Source of the DNA: Idiomarina loihiensis
GTDB taxonomy: Bacteria; Pseudomonadota; Gammaproteobacteria; Enterobacterales; Alteromonadaceae
Length of the DNA stretch: 64,000 bases
NCBI RefSeq assembly: GCF_024584785.1
Contig: NZ_CP074112.1
Coordinates: forward strand, 1,364,001 to 1,428,000
Direction: 5' to 3'
Part shown: piece after piece, positions 26,561 through 35,751 of the stretch
Position numbering within the stretch: position 1 is the stretch's first letter
How the letters are laid out: every line of letters starts with the position of its first letter
Program-made: the position numbers and the translations under genes
Notes under the pieces: model-generated
What the model was told of the DNA's origin: nothing
The model's input: only the letters and a program-made list of their open reading frames with translations
The model's database searches: none

Positions 26561-27925
26561 ATGGCAACCCGCACCGAAACCGATAGCATGGGCTCCGTCG
26601 AGGTACCAGTTGATGCCCTTTGGCGCGCCCAAACTGAGCGTGCGCGACAGAATTTTCAACTCAGCTCGTTGCGCTTTCCAGCCCGTTTTATTCATGCCTT
26701 GGCGCAGGTTAAAGCCGCTGCTGCGCAAGCTAATGCCAAAGCCGGCGTGCTAACCCAGCCCCAAGCGCAAGCCATTATCGCTGCGGCTGATACCATTTTA
26801 GCGCAAGCTGAACCAGATAGTTTTCCGCTAGATATTTTTCAAACCGGCTCGGGCACCAGCACCAATATGAACATGAACGAGGTGCTCAGCAGCCTAGTCA
26901 AACAACAAAGCGGGCTCGAGCTGCATCCTAACGACCACATTAATGCCAGCCAAAGCAGTAACGATGTGATTCCTACCACGATTCTGGTGAGCTCAACCTT
27001 GGCTATCAGTCAACAGCTGCTGCCGGCCTTGCAACATTTACAGCAAGTGATCAAACAAAAAGCGACCAGCTTAAAAGATGTGGTTAAAACCGGCCGTACC
27101 CACCTGATGGATGCCATGCCGCTTACCTTCGCCCAAGAACTATCGGCCTGGGCAGCCCAAGTTAACCATACCCAGGTTACTTTAGAACAACATTTGCAAT
27201 TACTACAACAATTGCCTCAAGGTGGTACCGCCATCGGCTCAGGCGTTAATGCTCCGGATGGGTTTGCGGCAGACTTTTGCCAAGCGTTGAATGAGCGCAG
27301 CGCCGCTCAGTTTTGCCCGGCTGCAAATCTGTTTGCTGGTATTGCTGGGCAAGAAATCAACGCCATGGTGAGCGGCACCCTGAATGCGATCGGCACGGTA
27401 CTGCTCAAAATCAGCAACGATTTACGTTGGATGAACAGCGGTCCACTGGCTGGCCTAGGTGAAATCAGCCTGACCGCGTTACAGCCGGGCAGCAGCATCA
27501 TGCCAGGTAAAGTGAATCCAGTAATTCCTGAAGCTGTAGCTATGGTTGCGGTGCAGGTGGCGGGTAACTACCACACGGTCAGTGCTGCAGCGCAGCAAGG
27601 CAATTTCCAATTAAATGTGATGTTGCCGGTAATTGCCTACAATCAACTGCAAAGTATTGAACTGCTCAGCCACGCGGCCCGTGCCCTAGCTGACCAAGCG
27701 ATTGCTGATTTCAGCGTCAATCACCAACGCATCAACGCCGTGCTAGCTCGTAATCCGATTCTAGTAACCGCCTTAAATCGCGAGATTGGCTACAACCAAG
27801 CCGCCGCCATTGCCAAACAGGCCTATCAGCAACAGCGCGATATTCTTGACGTTGCTGCTGAGCAAACGGATTTAGATCGCGACACCTTAGCGCGCTTACT
27901 GGATCCCAAACGACTTACCGAATAA
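26561..27925 (+). CDS. fumC: Class II fumarate hydratase
   Basis: A 454-residue oxygen-stable fumarase of the TCA cycle, interconverting fumarate and L-malate. It has TGSGTSTNMNMNEV, HPNDHINASQSSNDV, KTGRTHLMDAMPLT and the family signature GSSIMPGKVNP, all carrying active-site residues. The start follows AAGGAG. FumC replaces the iron-sulfur fumarases under oxidative stress or low iron in enterobacteria, which would fit the redox genes on the other strand. It is followed by an SDR gene 25 bp later. Confidence 0.95.
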   Translation: MATRTETDSMGSVEVPVDALWRAQTERARQNFQLSSLRFPARFIHALAQVKAAAAQANAKAGVLTQPQAQAIIAAADTILAQAEPDSFPLDIFQTGSGTSTNMNMNEVLSSLVKQQSGLELHPNDHINASQSSNDVIPTTILVSSTLAISQQLLPALQHLQQVIKQKATSLKDVVKTGRTHLMDAMPLTFAQELSAWAAQVNHTQVTLEQHLQLLQQLPQGGTAIGSGVNAPDGFAADFCQALNERSAAQFCPAANLFAGIAGQEINAMVSGTLNAIGTVLLKISNDLRWMNSGPLAGLGEISLTALQPGSSIMPGKVNPVIPEAVAMVAVQVAGNYHTVSAAAQQGNFQLNVMLPVIAYNQLQSIELLSHAARALADQAIADFSVNHQRINAVLARNPILVTALNREIGYNQAAAIAKQAYQQQRDILDVAAEQTDLDRDTLARLLDPKRLTE

Positions 27926-27950
27926 ATCGCAACTCAACACAGGAGTGATC

Positions 27951-28619
27951 ATGTCAAAACATGTTGTTATTACCGGTGCCAACCGTGGTATTGGCCTAGC
28001 TTTAACTGCGCAGTATTTGGCCCAAGGCGACACAGTGACCGCTGTTTGTCGTAGCAGTAGCGAAGCCTTAGAACAGTTGCAGCCAAGCCGAATCATTACC
28101 GGCATCGATGTGACTGATGCCAATGCCGTACGCGAGTTAGCCCAACAGCTTGCCGATCAAACCATCGATATTTTGATCAATAACGCCGGCTTGTTAGAAC
28201 GCGATAGCTTAGGTGCTATCCATGCCGACAGTTTACTGCGGCAATTTCAGGTTAACGCAATGGGGCCATTGATCCTCACCGATGCGCTGCGCTCTCGCCT
28301 ACATAACGGCAGTAAAGTAGTGCTTATCACCAGCCGCATGGGCTCCATGACAGATAACGGCTCGGGTGGCTATTATGGCTACCGCATGAGTAAGGCCGCC
28401 TTGAATGCCGCGGGGGTTTCCTTAGCACGGGATCTCGAAGCCGCTGGGGTCGCGGTAGCCTTGCTGCATCCAGGCTTTGTACAGACCGAGATGGTGAATA
28501 ACGCCGGCGATATCAGTGCTGATCAAGCTGCAACTCGACTTATCGCTCGCATTAATGAACTAACCTTAAGTTCCAGTGGTCAATTTATCCATAGCAACGG
28601 CGAGTCACTCCCGTGGTAG
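27951..28619 (+). CDS. Short-chain dehydrogenase/reductase
   Basis: A 222-residue SDR enzyme. The Rossmann nucleotide site is TGANRGIGLALT near residues 7-18. NNAG follows (LINNAGLLERD), and the active site is Ser in ITSRMGS with YGYRMSKAALN supplying Tyr and Lys. The pattern fits the C-factor-like/YciK-like classical SDRs that use NAD(P)H. The substrate is not known. I start at the ATG at 27951 rather than the GTG two codons upstream, because AGGAG is spaced for it. It may share a transcript with fumC. Confidence 0.88.
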   Translation: MSKHVVITGANRGIGLALTAQYLAQGDTVTAVCRSSSEALEQLQPSRIITGIDVTDANAVRELAQQLADQTIDILINNAGLLERDSLGAIHADSLLRQFQVNAMGPLILTDALRSRLHNGSKVVLITSRMGSMTDNGSGGYYGYRMSKAALNAAGVSLARDLEAAGVAVALLHPGFVQTEMVNNAGDISADQAATRLIARINELTLSSSGQFIHSNGESLPW

Positions 28620-28647
28620 CGACTCATTCTCCTCATAAGGATAAATC

Positions 28648-29373
28648 ATGATTTCCAACAATAGTTTACGCCCGTTAACCGCGGGCATTTTAGCCGCTGG
28701 GTTGGTGCTTGCGGCGGGGGTGTTAAGCTATGCCCTGACTGCTAGCGTGCAAGAGTTTCGTAGTTTTGAACGGGTGGTCGAGGTCAAAGGCCTAGCCGAA
28801 CGCGAAGTTGCCGCTGATACGGCGATTTGGCCACTTAAAGTGGTTCGAGCTGGCAACAGTCAACAGACCATTTACGAAGAGCTTGATGCTGATATCAAGG
28901 CCATCCAAACCTTTTTGCTGAATAATGGCTTTCGTCAGGATGATATTTCTATCGCCGCACCAAATGTCCTCGATAAACTAGCTGAACGTTGGGCCACAGA
29001 AGACGTTGGCTTGCGCTATACCGGTGAACAAACCCTAACGGTTTACACCAACCAGGTCGACAATGTTCGAGCCCTACGGCAACGCTTATCTGAATTAGGC
29101 AAACAAGGCGTGAGCTTGAGTGGAAATGCCTACGAAACCCAAGTTGAATATCATTTTAATGGCTTAAATGCGATTAAACCTAGTATGATTGAGGAGTCGG
29201 CGCGCAACGCCCGTGAAGTCGCTTTACGTTTTGCCGAGCATTCTAATAGTGAATTAGGTAAAATTCGTAGTGCTAATCAAGGGCAGTTCAGTATTTACGA
29301 TAGGGACTCCAATACCCCTCATTTGAAAATTGTGCGGGTGGTGTCGACGGTTGAATACCAACTTGTTGATTAA
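28648..29373 (+). CDS. SIMPL-domain (DUF541) protein with N-terminal membrane anchor
   Basis: A 241-residue protein. Residues 10-33 form one membrane segment or uncleaved signal. Residues 40-240 match the SIMPL/DUF541 family (VEVKGLAEREVAADTAIWPLKV, then YTGEQTLTVYTNQVDNVRALRQRL), which includes BP26 and YggE. YggE has been linked to reduced oxidative stress, but the mechanism is not known. Likely periplasmic. AAGGATAAATC lies ahead of the ATG, and the SDR gene ends 28 bp before it. Confidence 0.88.
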   Translation: MISNNSLRPLTAGILAAGLVLAAGVLSYALTASVQEFRSFERVVEVKGLAEREVAADTAIWPLKVVRAGNSQQTIYEELDADIKAIQTFLLNNGFRQDDISIAAPNVLDKLAERWATEDVGLRYTGEQTLTVYTNQVDNVRALRQRLSELGKQGVSLSGNAYETQVEYHFNGLNAIKPSMIEESARNAREVALRFAEHSNSELGKIRSANQGQFSIYDRDSNTPHLKIVRVVSTVEYQLVD

Positions 29374-29424
29374 CGACCACGGATTCGTTGATTAATTAAA
29401 CAAACTATCGCTTTTTTAAGCAAT

Positions 29425-29447
29425 CGCGCAGAAATACGCGTTTTTTT
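29425..29447 (+). terminator. Weak terminator after the SIMPL gene
   Basis: A CGCG (29425-29428) and CGCG (29437-29440) pair with an 8-base loop is followed by seven T (29441-29447). The stem is only four pairs, so this is a weak call. Confidence 0.35.
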
Positions 29448-29459
29448 GAGAAAAAGTGG

Positions 29460-29488
29460 TTGACGGTATCGTCCCTGATTTGCATAAT
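29460..29488 (+). promoter_or_regulatory. Promoter of the tRNA operon
   Basis: TTGACG (29460-29465) and CATAAT (29483-29488) with a 17-bp spacer. The discriminator (ACGCGCCGC) is GC-rich, the sign of stringent control of stable RNA genes. The first tRNA starts 45 bp downstream. Confidence 0.85.
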
Positions 29489-29532
29489 ACGCGCCGCACT
29501 CACCGAGCGCAGTTTGATAAAAAATTTGGTAT

Positions 29533-29609
29533 GGCTACGTAGCTCAGCTGGTTAGAGCACAGCACTCATAATGCTGGGGTCGCAAGTTCGAATCTCGCCG
29601 TAGCCACCA
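29533..29609 (+). tRNA. tRNA-Met (CAU, elongator)
   Basis: A 77-base cloverleaf with acceptor GGCTACG/CGTAGCC, anticodon loop CTCATAA (anticodon CAT), T-loop TTCGAAT and encoded CCA. The acceptor begins with a paired G-C, so it is the elongator rather than the initiator, which has an unpaired first base. First in a five-tRNA operon. Confidence 0.95.
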
Positions 29610-29627
29610 TCCAAATAGCCTTTTTGG

Positions 29628-29712
29628 GCGGACGTGGTGGAATTGGTAGACACGCTGGATTTAGGTTCCAGTGCCTCACGGCGTGAGAGTTCGAGTCTCT
29701 CCGTCCGCACCA
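29628..29712 (+). tRNA. tRNA-Leu (UAG)
   Basis: An 85-base class II tRNA with acceptor GCGGACG/CGTCCGC, anticodon loop TTTAGGT (anticodon TAG), a long variable arm (TGCCTCACGGCGTGA) and encoded CCA. Confidence 0.95.
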
Positions 29713-29740
29713 ACTCAAACTGTGAGGCGATAATAGCTGT

Positions 29741-29815
29741 TGGGGTATAGCCAAGCGGTAAGGCAGCGGGTTTTGATCCCGCCATTCCCAGGTTCAAATC
29801 CTGGTACCCCAGCCA
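29741..29815 (+). tRNA. tRNA-Gln (UUG), copy 1
   Basis: A 75-base tRNA with acceptor TGGGGTA/TACCCCA, anticodon loop TTTTGAT (anticodon TTG) and encoded CCA. The U1-A72 pair is a known identity element for glutaminyl-tRNA synthetase. Same sequence as the copy at 29848. Confidence 0.95.
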
Positions 29816-29847
29816 ATCGTCTTTTATCTCTTTGATGCACCCTGTGT

Positions 29848-29922
29848 TGGGGTATAGCCAAGCGGTAAGGCAGCGGGTTTTGATCCCGCCATTCCCAGGT
29901 TCAAATCCTGGTACCCCAGCCA
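29848..29922 (+). tRNA. tRNA-Gln (UUG), copy 2
   Basis: Identical along its 75 bases to the copy at 29741, separated by 32 bp of unrelated spacer. A tandem duplication that also occurs in E. coli next to lnt/ubiF. Confidence 0.95.
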
Positions 29923-29945
29923 TTTTTTTGATGCCCCTGATTATT

Positions 29946-30032
29946 GCGGGGGTGGCGGAATTGGTAGACGCGCTAGCTTCAGGTGCTAGTGAGCTAACGC
30001 TCGTGGGGGTTCAAGTCCCCCCCTCCGCACCA
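29946..30032 (+). tRNA. tRNA-Leu (CAG)
   Basis: An 87-base class II tRNA with acceptor GCGGGGG/CCTCCGC (one G-U), anticodon loop TTCAGGT (anticodon CAG), a long variable arm (TGAGCTAACGCTCGT) and encoded CCA. Last in the operon. Confidence 0.95.
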
Positions 30033-30080
30033 TCGTTATGGTGAAACCGCAATAAGCAGTTTAAATAAGCATTAAATAAC

Positions 30081-30134
30081 AAAACGCTCGTGGATATTTG
30101 CTGAAGTTTAGCTAACATCCACGAGCGTTTTTTG
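30081..30134 (+). terminator. Terminator of the tRNA operon
   Basis: AAAACGCTCGTGGAT (30081-30095) and ATCCACGAGCGTTTT (30117-30131) form a 15-bp stem, with a small inner GCT/AGC hairpin in the loop, followed by more T. It also lies downstream of ubiF on the other strand and, with A-run on that side, can work both ways. Confidence 0.9.
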
Positions 30135-30152
30135 TTGTCTCTCTCACCAGCT

Positions 30153-31277
30153 TCAAAAACCGATGGCCCGACGTACCAAGGCTCGTTTCAAAGATTGTAC
30201 TTGCGCTACCGCGAACAAGCCGGCAGCTACTAGTCCCTGCGGTGCCCAATGCGGCGAACTAAAACCAACATGGATGGCATCCATAGCACGCATCATCAGC
30301 TGGTTTTCACGCATTCTAATACGTTCATACGCGGCCAAGGCCGGGGCTAAAGGTTGACTGGCTAATTGCGCTACTAGGGTTTGCACGTCAGCAAAGCCTA
30401 AATTAACCCCCTGCCCGGCTAACGGATGAATGCTGTGCGCGGCATCACCGATAAGCACCACCGATTGCTTCACTTGATAGCGCAACGCGCGCTGACGACG
30501 CAGCGGAAAACTGGCAAAGTTGAGCAATTGATAAGCGCCAAGGTGCGGCGCAAAGGTTTGTTCAAGCTGTTGCGCTACTGCTTCAGGTTGTTGACTAAAA
30601 TGCTGCCATTGTTGTTCGCTACGATAATCAATTAAACAGGCCTGGCGTTCACCAAGAGGTAACAGCGCATAAGGCCCTTCCGAACGAAACACTTCCCATG
30701 TTGCCGGCGCAATAGGTTCGGCTAGTTCTGCTAGCGCCAGCATACAGCGCATGTCATAATCCCAGCCGCGCTGGCCAATCTGAGCCGCTTTGGCGACCTG
30801 CGATTGGGCCCCGTCAGCGCCAATCAATAAATCGTAACTTAACAGCTCACCGCTACTTAACTGCACTTGTTGCTTGGTTAAATCAAACGCTTGTACTTGA
30901 GTTTGAGCTCTTGCGTTGATTGGCAACTCGGCAAACTGCTGCCAGAGCGCTTGCTGCAATGCGTGATTCTCAACCATCGCCCCTAGCATCTCGGTGTCGC
31001 TATCGTGCTGGTTAAATTCCAGCCGCTGCCCGTGCTGTGTTTGTACTGCAAGCTGGGTGTAGGGAAATTGCCGCTCGGGTCTAATTAGCGCCCAGGTTTG
31101 TAACTGTTGTAGCCATTGCACATTACGCAGATGAATCGATGAGATCCGTAAATCCCACGGGCCGCTGCTAACCACTACCGGGCCCGCTTCAATCAGCTCT
31201 ATCTGATGACCTTGCTGCGCCAGGGCAACTGCCGCTGCTGCGCCCACCATACCGCCACCCACAATAACTATCTGCAT
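30153..31277 (-). CDS. ubiF: FAD-dependent ubiquinone hydroxylase, UbiF-type
   Basis: A 374-residue flavoprotein monooxygenase of the UbiH/UbiF/VisC family. The FAD-binding motif IVGGGMVGAAAAVALAQQG is at the N-terminus, the second motif LIGADGAQSQVAKAA is mid-protein, and GDAAHSIHPLAGQGVNLGF is the late FAD/NADPH motif. UbiF hydroxylates C6 of the demethoxy-ubiquinone ring. Its place beside the Met/Gln tRNA operon and miaB matches E. coli ubiF, which is why I prefer UbiF over UbiH or UbiI. Confidence 0.88.
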   Translation of the reverse strand: MQIVIVGGGMVGAAAAVALAQQGHQIELIEAGPVVVSSGPWDLRISSIHLRNVQWLQQLQTWALIRPERQFPYTQLAVQTQHGQRLEFNQHDSDTEMLGAMVENHALQQALWQQFAELPINARAQTQVQAFDLTKQQVQLSSGELLSYDLLIGADGAQSQVAKAAQIGQRGWDYDMRCMLALAELAEPIAPATWEVFRSEGPYALLPLGERQACLIDYRSEQQWQHFSQQPEAVAQQLEQTFAPHLGAYQLLNFASFPLRRQRALRYQVKQSVVLIGDAAHSIHPLAGQGVNLGFADVQTLVAQLASQPLAPALAAYERIRMRENQLMMRAMDAIHVGFSSPHWAPQGLVAAGLFAVAQVQSLKRALVRRAIGF

Positions 31278-31288
31278 GATTTATCTCT

Positions 31289-31642
31289 TTACCCGGTAAA
31301 CTTACTACGCATGATAAAAAATACTGCGCCAAGAATACATAAGCCAGCCCATAAATAATCCCAAGTTAGCTTTTCTTTCATGTAAAACAATGCAAAAGGC
31401 ACAAATACTGACAGGGTAATCACCTCTTGCAAGATTTTCAGCTGCCCCAAGTTCATGACCTCATAACCGATACGGTTGGCGGGTACTTGTAACAGATATT
31501 CCAGCAAGGCAATGCCCCAACTGGCAAAAGCCGCCACCAGCCATGGTTTTTCAGCGAGGTTTTTCAAATGGGCATACCAAGCAAAGGTCATAAAAACATT
31601 ACTCAGCGTTAATAAAGTGATCGTGATAATATAGCGATTCAT
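31289..31642 (-). CDS. DUF486/DMT family small membrane protein
   Basis: A 117-residue protein with four membrane segments. The ending LTWDYLWAGLCILGAVFFIMRSKF and the middle EYLLQVPANRIGY match DUF486, a four-helix branch of the drug/metabolite transporter superfamily. The ATG at 31642 gives the family start MNRYIITITLLTLSN. Function not known. It is 11 bp ahead of ubiF on the same strand and could be co-transcribed. Confidence 0.88.
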   Translation of the reverse strand: MNRYIITITLLTLSNVFMTFAWYAHLKNLAEKPWLVAAFASWGIALLEYLLQVPANRIGYEVMNLGQLKILQEVITLSVFVPFALFYMKEKLTWDYLWAGLCILGAVFFIMRSKFTG

Positions 31643-31685
31643 ACAGGTCTCGTTGACTAGGCGGCTGGCGCCGCACAAGGACATT

Positions 31686-32546
31686 ATGGACACGCCGCAG
31701 CGCACCGTGGTTATAGCTTCTCTATTGATTATTACGGCCGAGCTATGCTTTGCCGGGGTAAGTGCCTTAGTTAAATATTTGAGCACCTATTTACCCTCAG
31801 AACAATTGGTGTTTTTCAGAAATTTAATGGCTTTTTTAGTGTTGCTGCCGTGGCTGTGGCGCAAAGGCCCCAGCGCCTTTAAAACTAAAGCTTGGAAGTT
31901 TCACCTGAGCCGCGGCTTGGCAGGCTTGGCGGCGATGTATTTGTTCTTTTATGCGATCGCACATTTGCCCTTAGCGCAAGCCACCCTAGTGCTGTTGTTA
32001 TCGCCTTTTATTATTCCCATCATTGGGCGGCTTTGGTTACACGAAAAAGTGCTCCCCCAAACCTGGTTGGCGATTGGGATTGGCTTTATCGGCGTCTTTA
32101 TTTTTCTTAATCCCACCACAGCGACCTTGTCGCCGGTGGTCGCAGTAGCTTTCATTGCTGCTTGCTTAGCAGCTTTTACTAAAACTTTGATCCGGCAGAT
32201 GTCAGCTACTGAATCATCCAGTAAAATAGTGTTCTATTTTGCCAGCCTAGCGACGCTGTTATCGGCGCTGCCCCTAGTATGGATGGGTCAAGCTGTTGCC
32301 CCTGAACATTGGTTGGCTATTGTCGTCATGGGTGCCCTAGCAGTGGCCGGGCAATTAACCATGACCAAAGCCTTTGCCATGGCACCAGCCGCTAGAGTCG
32401 GTGTTTTTACTTACAGTTCGGTTATTTTTGCCGCTCTTATGGGCTACTGGTTTTGGCAAGAGCCCATCACTTTAAGTATGTTGATAGGAGCCGGCGTTAT
32501 TATGGTGGCCGGTTATTTAGCGATTCGCACCCGACGCCAAGCTTAA
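31686..32546 (+). CDS. EamA-family (DMT) drug/metabolite transporter
   Basis: A 286-residue protein with ten membrane segments in two EamA repeats (about 8-140 and 150-280). Features include FVSALVKYL-like ELCFAGVSALVKYL, the first repeat ending IGFIGVFIFLNP, and the second ending GVIMVAGYLAIRTRRQA. Substrate unknown; relatives export amino acids or metabolites. AAGGACATT precedes the ATG at 31686, which I prefer to the in-frame upstream start. It is divergent from the DUF486 gene with a 43-bp gap. Confidence 0.88.
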   Translation: MDTPQRTVVIASLLIITAELCFAGVSALVKYLSTYLPSEQLVFFRNLMAFLVLLPWLWRKGPSAFKTKAWKFHLSRGLAGLAAMYLFFYAIAHLPLAQATLVLLLSPFIIPIIGRLWLHEKVLPQTWLAIGIGFIGVFIFLNPTTATLSPVVAVAFIAACLAAFTKTLIRQMSATESSSKIVFYFASLATLLSALPLVWMGQAVAPEHWLAIVVMGALAVAGQLTMTKAFAMAPAARVGVFTYSSVIFAALMGYWFWQEPITLSMLIGAGVIMVAGYLAIRTRRQA

Positions 32547-32547
32547 G

Positions 32548-32566
32548 CAGGCGGTAAATCCGCCTG
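32548..32566 (+). terminator. Short hairpin after the EamA gene
   Basis: CAGGCGG (32548-32554), loop TAAAT and CCGCCTG (32560-32566). A GC-rich 7-bp stem directly behind the stop codon but with no T-run, so termination may need Rho. Confidence 0.35.
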
Positions 32567-32570
32567 AAAG

Positions 32571-32600
32571 TTGGCAGTTGGGTGCAGAACAAGCTAAAAT
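32571..32600 (+). promoter_or_regulatory. Candidate promoter for miaB-phoH-ybeY
   Basis: TTGGCA (32571-32576) and TAAAAT (32595-32600) with an 18-bp spacer, 95 bp before the miaB start. Confidence 0.6.
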
Positions 32601-32695
32601 AGCCGCCCATTTAGTCTATTGATAGCTTGGTTAAGACCAGTGTCACTGCTGCAGCTTAGCCAACCAACGCGATACAGCAAGCGAGCCAGAGATTT

Positions 32696-34138
32696 ATGAG
32701 TAAGAAGTTATATATTAAAACTTGGGGTTGTCAGATGAACGAGTACGACTCAGCGAAAATGGCTGATCTACTTAAGGCAACTCATGGCTACGAGGTGGCA
32801 GGCGAGCCTGAAGAAGCAGATTTGATTTTGCTGAACACCTGCTCTATTCGCGAAAAGGCCCAAGAAAAAGTCTTTCATCAGTTAGGCCGTTGGAAAACCC
32901 TAAAAGATAAAAACCCAGATTTAGTGATCGGGGTTGGCGGCTGTGTGGCCTCGCAAGAAGGCGATCATATTCGTGAACGTGCTCCGTACGTAGATATCGT
33001 GTTTGGCCCACAAACCTTGCATCGGTTGCCAGAGATGGTGAAGCAAGTACAAACCCATCACACGCCGATGGTCGATATCTCGTTTCCTGAAATCGAGAAA
33101 TTCGACCGTCTACCAGAACCCAAAGCAGACGGCCCTAGCGCATTCGTTTCTATTATGGAAGGTTGCAGCAAGTACTGTACGTTCTGTGTGGTGCCGTACA
33201 CCCGCGGTGAAGAAGTCAGTCGTCCCGTCGACGACGTGTTATTCGAGATTGCCCAGCTCGCTGAGCAAGGCGTGCGCGAAGTAAATTTACTGGGCCAGAA
33301 CGTGAATGCCTATCGGGGCGAACATCATACCGGTGAGGTGTGTCGATTTGCCGAGTTATTGCACTTAGTTGCTGCTATTGATGGTATCGATCGCATCCGT
33401 TACACCACCTCGCATCCGGTGGAGTTTACTGACGATATCATTGAAGCTTACGCCACCATTCCAGAATTAGTGAGTCATTTACACCTGCCGGTGCAAAGTG
33501 GTTCAGACCGTATTCTGACGTTAATGAAACGTGGACACACGGCATTAGAATATAAGTCACAGATCCGTAAGCTTAAAAAAGTACGCCCAGATATCGCCAT
33601 GAGCTCAGATTTTATTATTGGCTTCCCAGGTGAGACTGATGCCGACTTTGAAGCCACCATGGATTTGATTCAAGCCATTGATTACGATATGAGCTTTAGC
33701 TTCATCTACAGTGCGCGTCCTGGTACACCAGCCGCTGATTTACCTGATGATGTTACTGAAGCCACCAAGAAACAACGCCTGCAGCTGTTACAGCAACGCA
33801 TTAATCAGCAAGCCCATGCGCATGCTCGGCGGATGTTAGGCACTGAGCAACGTATCTTGGTTATTGGCCCATCGAAGAAAGATCCGATGGAGCTTAGTGG
33901 GCGTACCGAGAACAACCGCGTGGTTAACTTTATCGGCGAGCCGTCCATGATAGGTAAATTTGTTGATGTCAAAATCACCGATGTGTTTGTTAACTCATTA
34001 CGCGGCGACGTGTTACGGGTAGAATCAGACATGGGCTTGCGGGTTGATACCGCACCACAAACGATCTTGGCACGACAGGCAAAACACCAACCTAACGAGC
34101 TTGGCGTGGCCACTTTCGTTCCTCCAGCAGCCTCTTAA
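32696..34138 (+). CDS. miaB: tRNA-2-methylthio-N6-dimethylallyladenosine synthase
   Basis: A 480-residue radical-SAM methylthiotransferase that adds the 2-methylthio group to i6A37 of tRNAs reading UNN codons. Domains: UPF0004 with its cluster cysteines ([22 protein letters not shown]), the radical-SAM motif CSKYCTFC, and the C-terminal TRAM domain. Length matches the E. coli 474. It leads the miaB-phoH-ybeY-corC-lnt block. Confidence 0.97.
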   Translation: MSKKLYIKTWGCQMNEYDSAKMADLLKATHGYEVAGEPEEADLILLNTCSIREKAQEKVFHQLGRWKTLKDKNPDLVIGVGGCVASQEGDHIRERAPYVDIVFGPQTLHRLPEMVKQVQTHHTPMVDISFPEIEKFDRLPEPKADGPSAFVSIMEGCSKYCTFCVVPYTRGEEVSRPVDDVLFEIAQLAEQGVREVNLLGQNVNAYRGEHHTGEVCRFAELLHLVAAIDGIDRIRYTTSHPVEFTDDIIEAYATIPELVSHLHLPVQSGSDRILTLMKRGHTALEYKSQIRKLKKVRPDIAMSSDFIIGFPGETDADFEATMDLIQAIDYDMSFSFIYSARPGTPAADLPDDVTEATKKQRLQLLQQRINQQAHAHARRMLGTEQRILVIGPSKKDPMELSGRTENNRVVNFIGEPSMIGKFVDVKITDVFVNSLRGDVLRVESDMGLRVDTAPQTILARQAKHQPNELGVATFVPPAAS

Positions 34139-34177
34139 CCGGCTGCTGGATTTTATCTTCGCAACACCGAGGTTAGC

Positions 34178-35182
34178 TTGACTCAAACTGTAAGTACGTT
34201 AGACATAACTCTAGAGCCCGCAGATAACAACCGTATTGCCGATTTATGCGGGCCCGTTGACGACAACTTAAAACACATTGAGCGCCGCTTAGGCATAGAA
34301 ATCAGTCATCGTCACAATGGATTTCGCCTGCTCGGCCCAGCTCATACAGTGCAGGCTGGTGCCAAAATCCTGCGCGATTTATACCTAGAAACCGCCACCA
34401 TCAAAGGTGATGCCGGTAGTGTCACCCCACAAATGGTGCACCTAGCGGTGCAGCAAGCGCAAGTGCTTGAACAGCAACACCATGACGATGACCCCGCGTT
34501 TGCGAAAATGACTCACATTAAAACCAAACGTGGGCTGATCAAACCCCGTAACCCGAATCAAGCCGAATACGTTCGCGCCATCTTAACTCACGATGTTAAC
34601 TTTGGCGTAGGTCCTGCCGGTACCGGTAAAACCTACCTGGCCGTGGCCTGTGCCGTAGATGCACTCGAGCGCCAAGAGATTCGTCGCATTCTATTAACTC
34701 GCCCAGCAGTTGAAGCTGGCGAGAAACTAGGCTTTTTACCCGGTGATTTAGCGCAGAAAGTCGATCCTTATTTACGCCCGCTCTACGATGCCCTGTTTGA
34801 AATGCTCGGGTTTGAAAAAGTAGAAAAGCTCATTGAGCGCAATGTGATTGAGGTAGCCCCGCTTGCCTACATGCGCGGCCGTACCCTCAACGATGCTTTT
34901 ATTATTTTGGATGAAAGCCAAAATACCACCTGCGAACAAATGAAAATGTTCCTGACTCGGATTGGCTTTAATTCTCGTGCTGTTATCACCGGAGATATTA
35001 CTCAGGTTGACTTACCGCGCGGCCAAAAATCTGGGCTACGTCATGTCATTGAAGTACTCAAAGACATTGATGACATCAGTTTTACCTTCTTTCAGGCTTC
35101 TGATGTGGTCCGCCATCCCGTGGTGCAACGTATTGTGCAAGCTTACGAAAGCTTTGAACAAGCTCCTTCGAGTAACTCATGA
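34178..35182 (+). CDS. ybeZ: PhoH-like ATPase (YbeZ)
   Basis: A 334-residue P-loop ATPase. Walker A is [15 protein letters not shown] and Walker B is [12 protein letters not shown]. YbeZ works with the endoribonuclease YbeY in rRNA processing and quality control. The start codon is TTG at 34178, with GAGG eight bases ahead and no better ATG nearby, so translation may be set low. Its stop overlaps the ybeY start (ATGA). Confidence 0.95.
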   Translation: MTQTVSTLDITLEPADNNRIADLCGPVDDNLKHIERRLGIEISHRHNGFRLLGPAHTVQAGAKILRDLYLETATIKGDAGSVTPQMVHLAVQQAQVLEQQHHDDDPAFAKMTHIKTKRGLIKPRNPNQAEYVRAILTHDVNFGVGPAGTGKTYLAVACAVDALERQEIRRILLTRPAVEAGEKLGFLPGDLAQKVDPYLRPLYDALFEMLGFEKVEKLIERNVIEVAPLAYMRGRTLNDAFIILDESQNTTCEQMKMFLTRIGFNSRAVITGDITQVDLPRGQKSGLRHVIEVLKDIDDISFTFFQASDVVRHPVVQRIVQAYESFEQAPSSNS

Positions 35183-35649
35183 CCGCTACTTTAGATATCC
35201 AAATTGCCAGTACTGCCAGCGACATTCCCAGCCACCAGCAATTTAGCCAATGGGTGACCAGCGTGCTCCAGCACCTAGCCCAACCTGACAGCGAAATGAC
35301 CATCAGGGTGGTTGACAGCGACGAAGGTTTGCAGCTTAATCACGATTATCGCGGTAAAGACTACGCCACTAATGTGCTGTCGTTTCCGTTTGAATCGCCG
35401 GTGCCTTTGCCTTTGCAACTGCTCGGTGATCTGGTCATTTGTGCACCTGTGGTTAGCCGCGAAGCAACTGAGCAAAACAAACCCTTGGTAGCTCATTGGG
35501 CTCATTTAGTGGTGCATGGTACCTTGCATTTGCTGGGGTATGACCATATAGAAGACCAACAAGCTGAGCAGATGGAACAACTTGAAAGAGACATCCTAGC
35601 CGGCTTGGGCTATGCTGATCCCTATGCGGAAGCGGATGCTATTACCTAG
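35179..35649 (+). CDS. ybeY: Endoribonuclease YbeY
   Basis: A 156-residue zinc endoribonuclease for 16S rRNA 3'-end maturation and ribosome quality control. The metal site [15 protein letters not shown] holds the three His of HxxxHxxxxxH, and the early block [19 protein letters not shown] is family-typical. Coupled to ybeZ by a 4-bp overlap. Confidence 0.97.
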   Translation: MTATLDIQIASTASDIPSHQQFSQWVTSVLQHLAQPDSEMTIRVVDSDEGLQLNHDYRGKDYATNVLSFPFESPVPLPLQLLGDLVICAPVVSREATEQNKPLVAHWAHLVVHGTLHLLGYDHIEDQQAEQMEQLERDILAGLGYADPYAEADAIT

Positions 35650-35751
35650 ACATATCTCTAGGAAAACAGCATAGATACAACTGACTTTTTTCGATAACCA
35701 ACGCTGCTTAGCAGCGATATTTTGAAGCACACATGGAGCACAACCGACATC

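Noticed and set aside
29552-29923. 123-residue open frame on the minus strand across the tRNA operon, with [21 protein letters not shown] repeats
   Set aside because: These peptides are translated tRNA genes, a well-known source of false proteins; the tRNA cloverleafs explain the sequence.
29533-30032. tRNA cluster as an integration site for a mobile island
   Set aside because: No integrase, no partial tRNA duplicate and no change in base composition beside it; both flanks are normal chromosomal genes.
29832-30044. 70-residue plus-strand frame with VAELVDALASGASE
   Set aside because: It is tRNA-Gln and tRNA-Leu sequence read as protein, also a known false annotation.
31653-31685. Upstream start for the EamA transporter
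   Set aside because: It would extend toward the divergent DUF486 gene; the ATG at 31686 has a proper AAGGA site.
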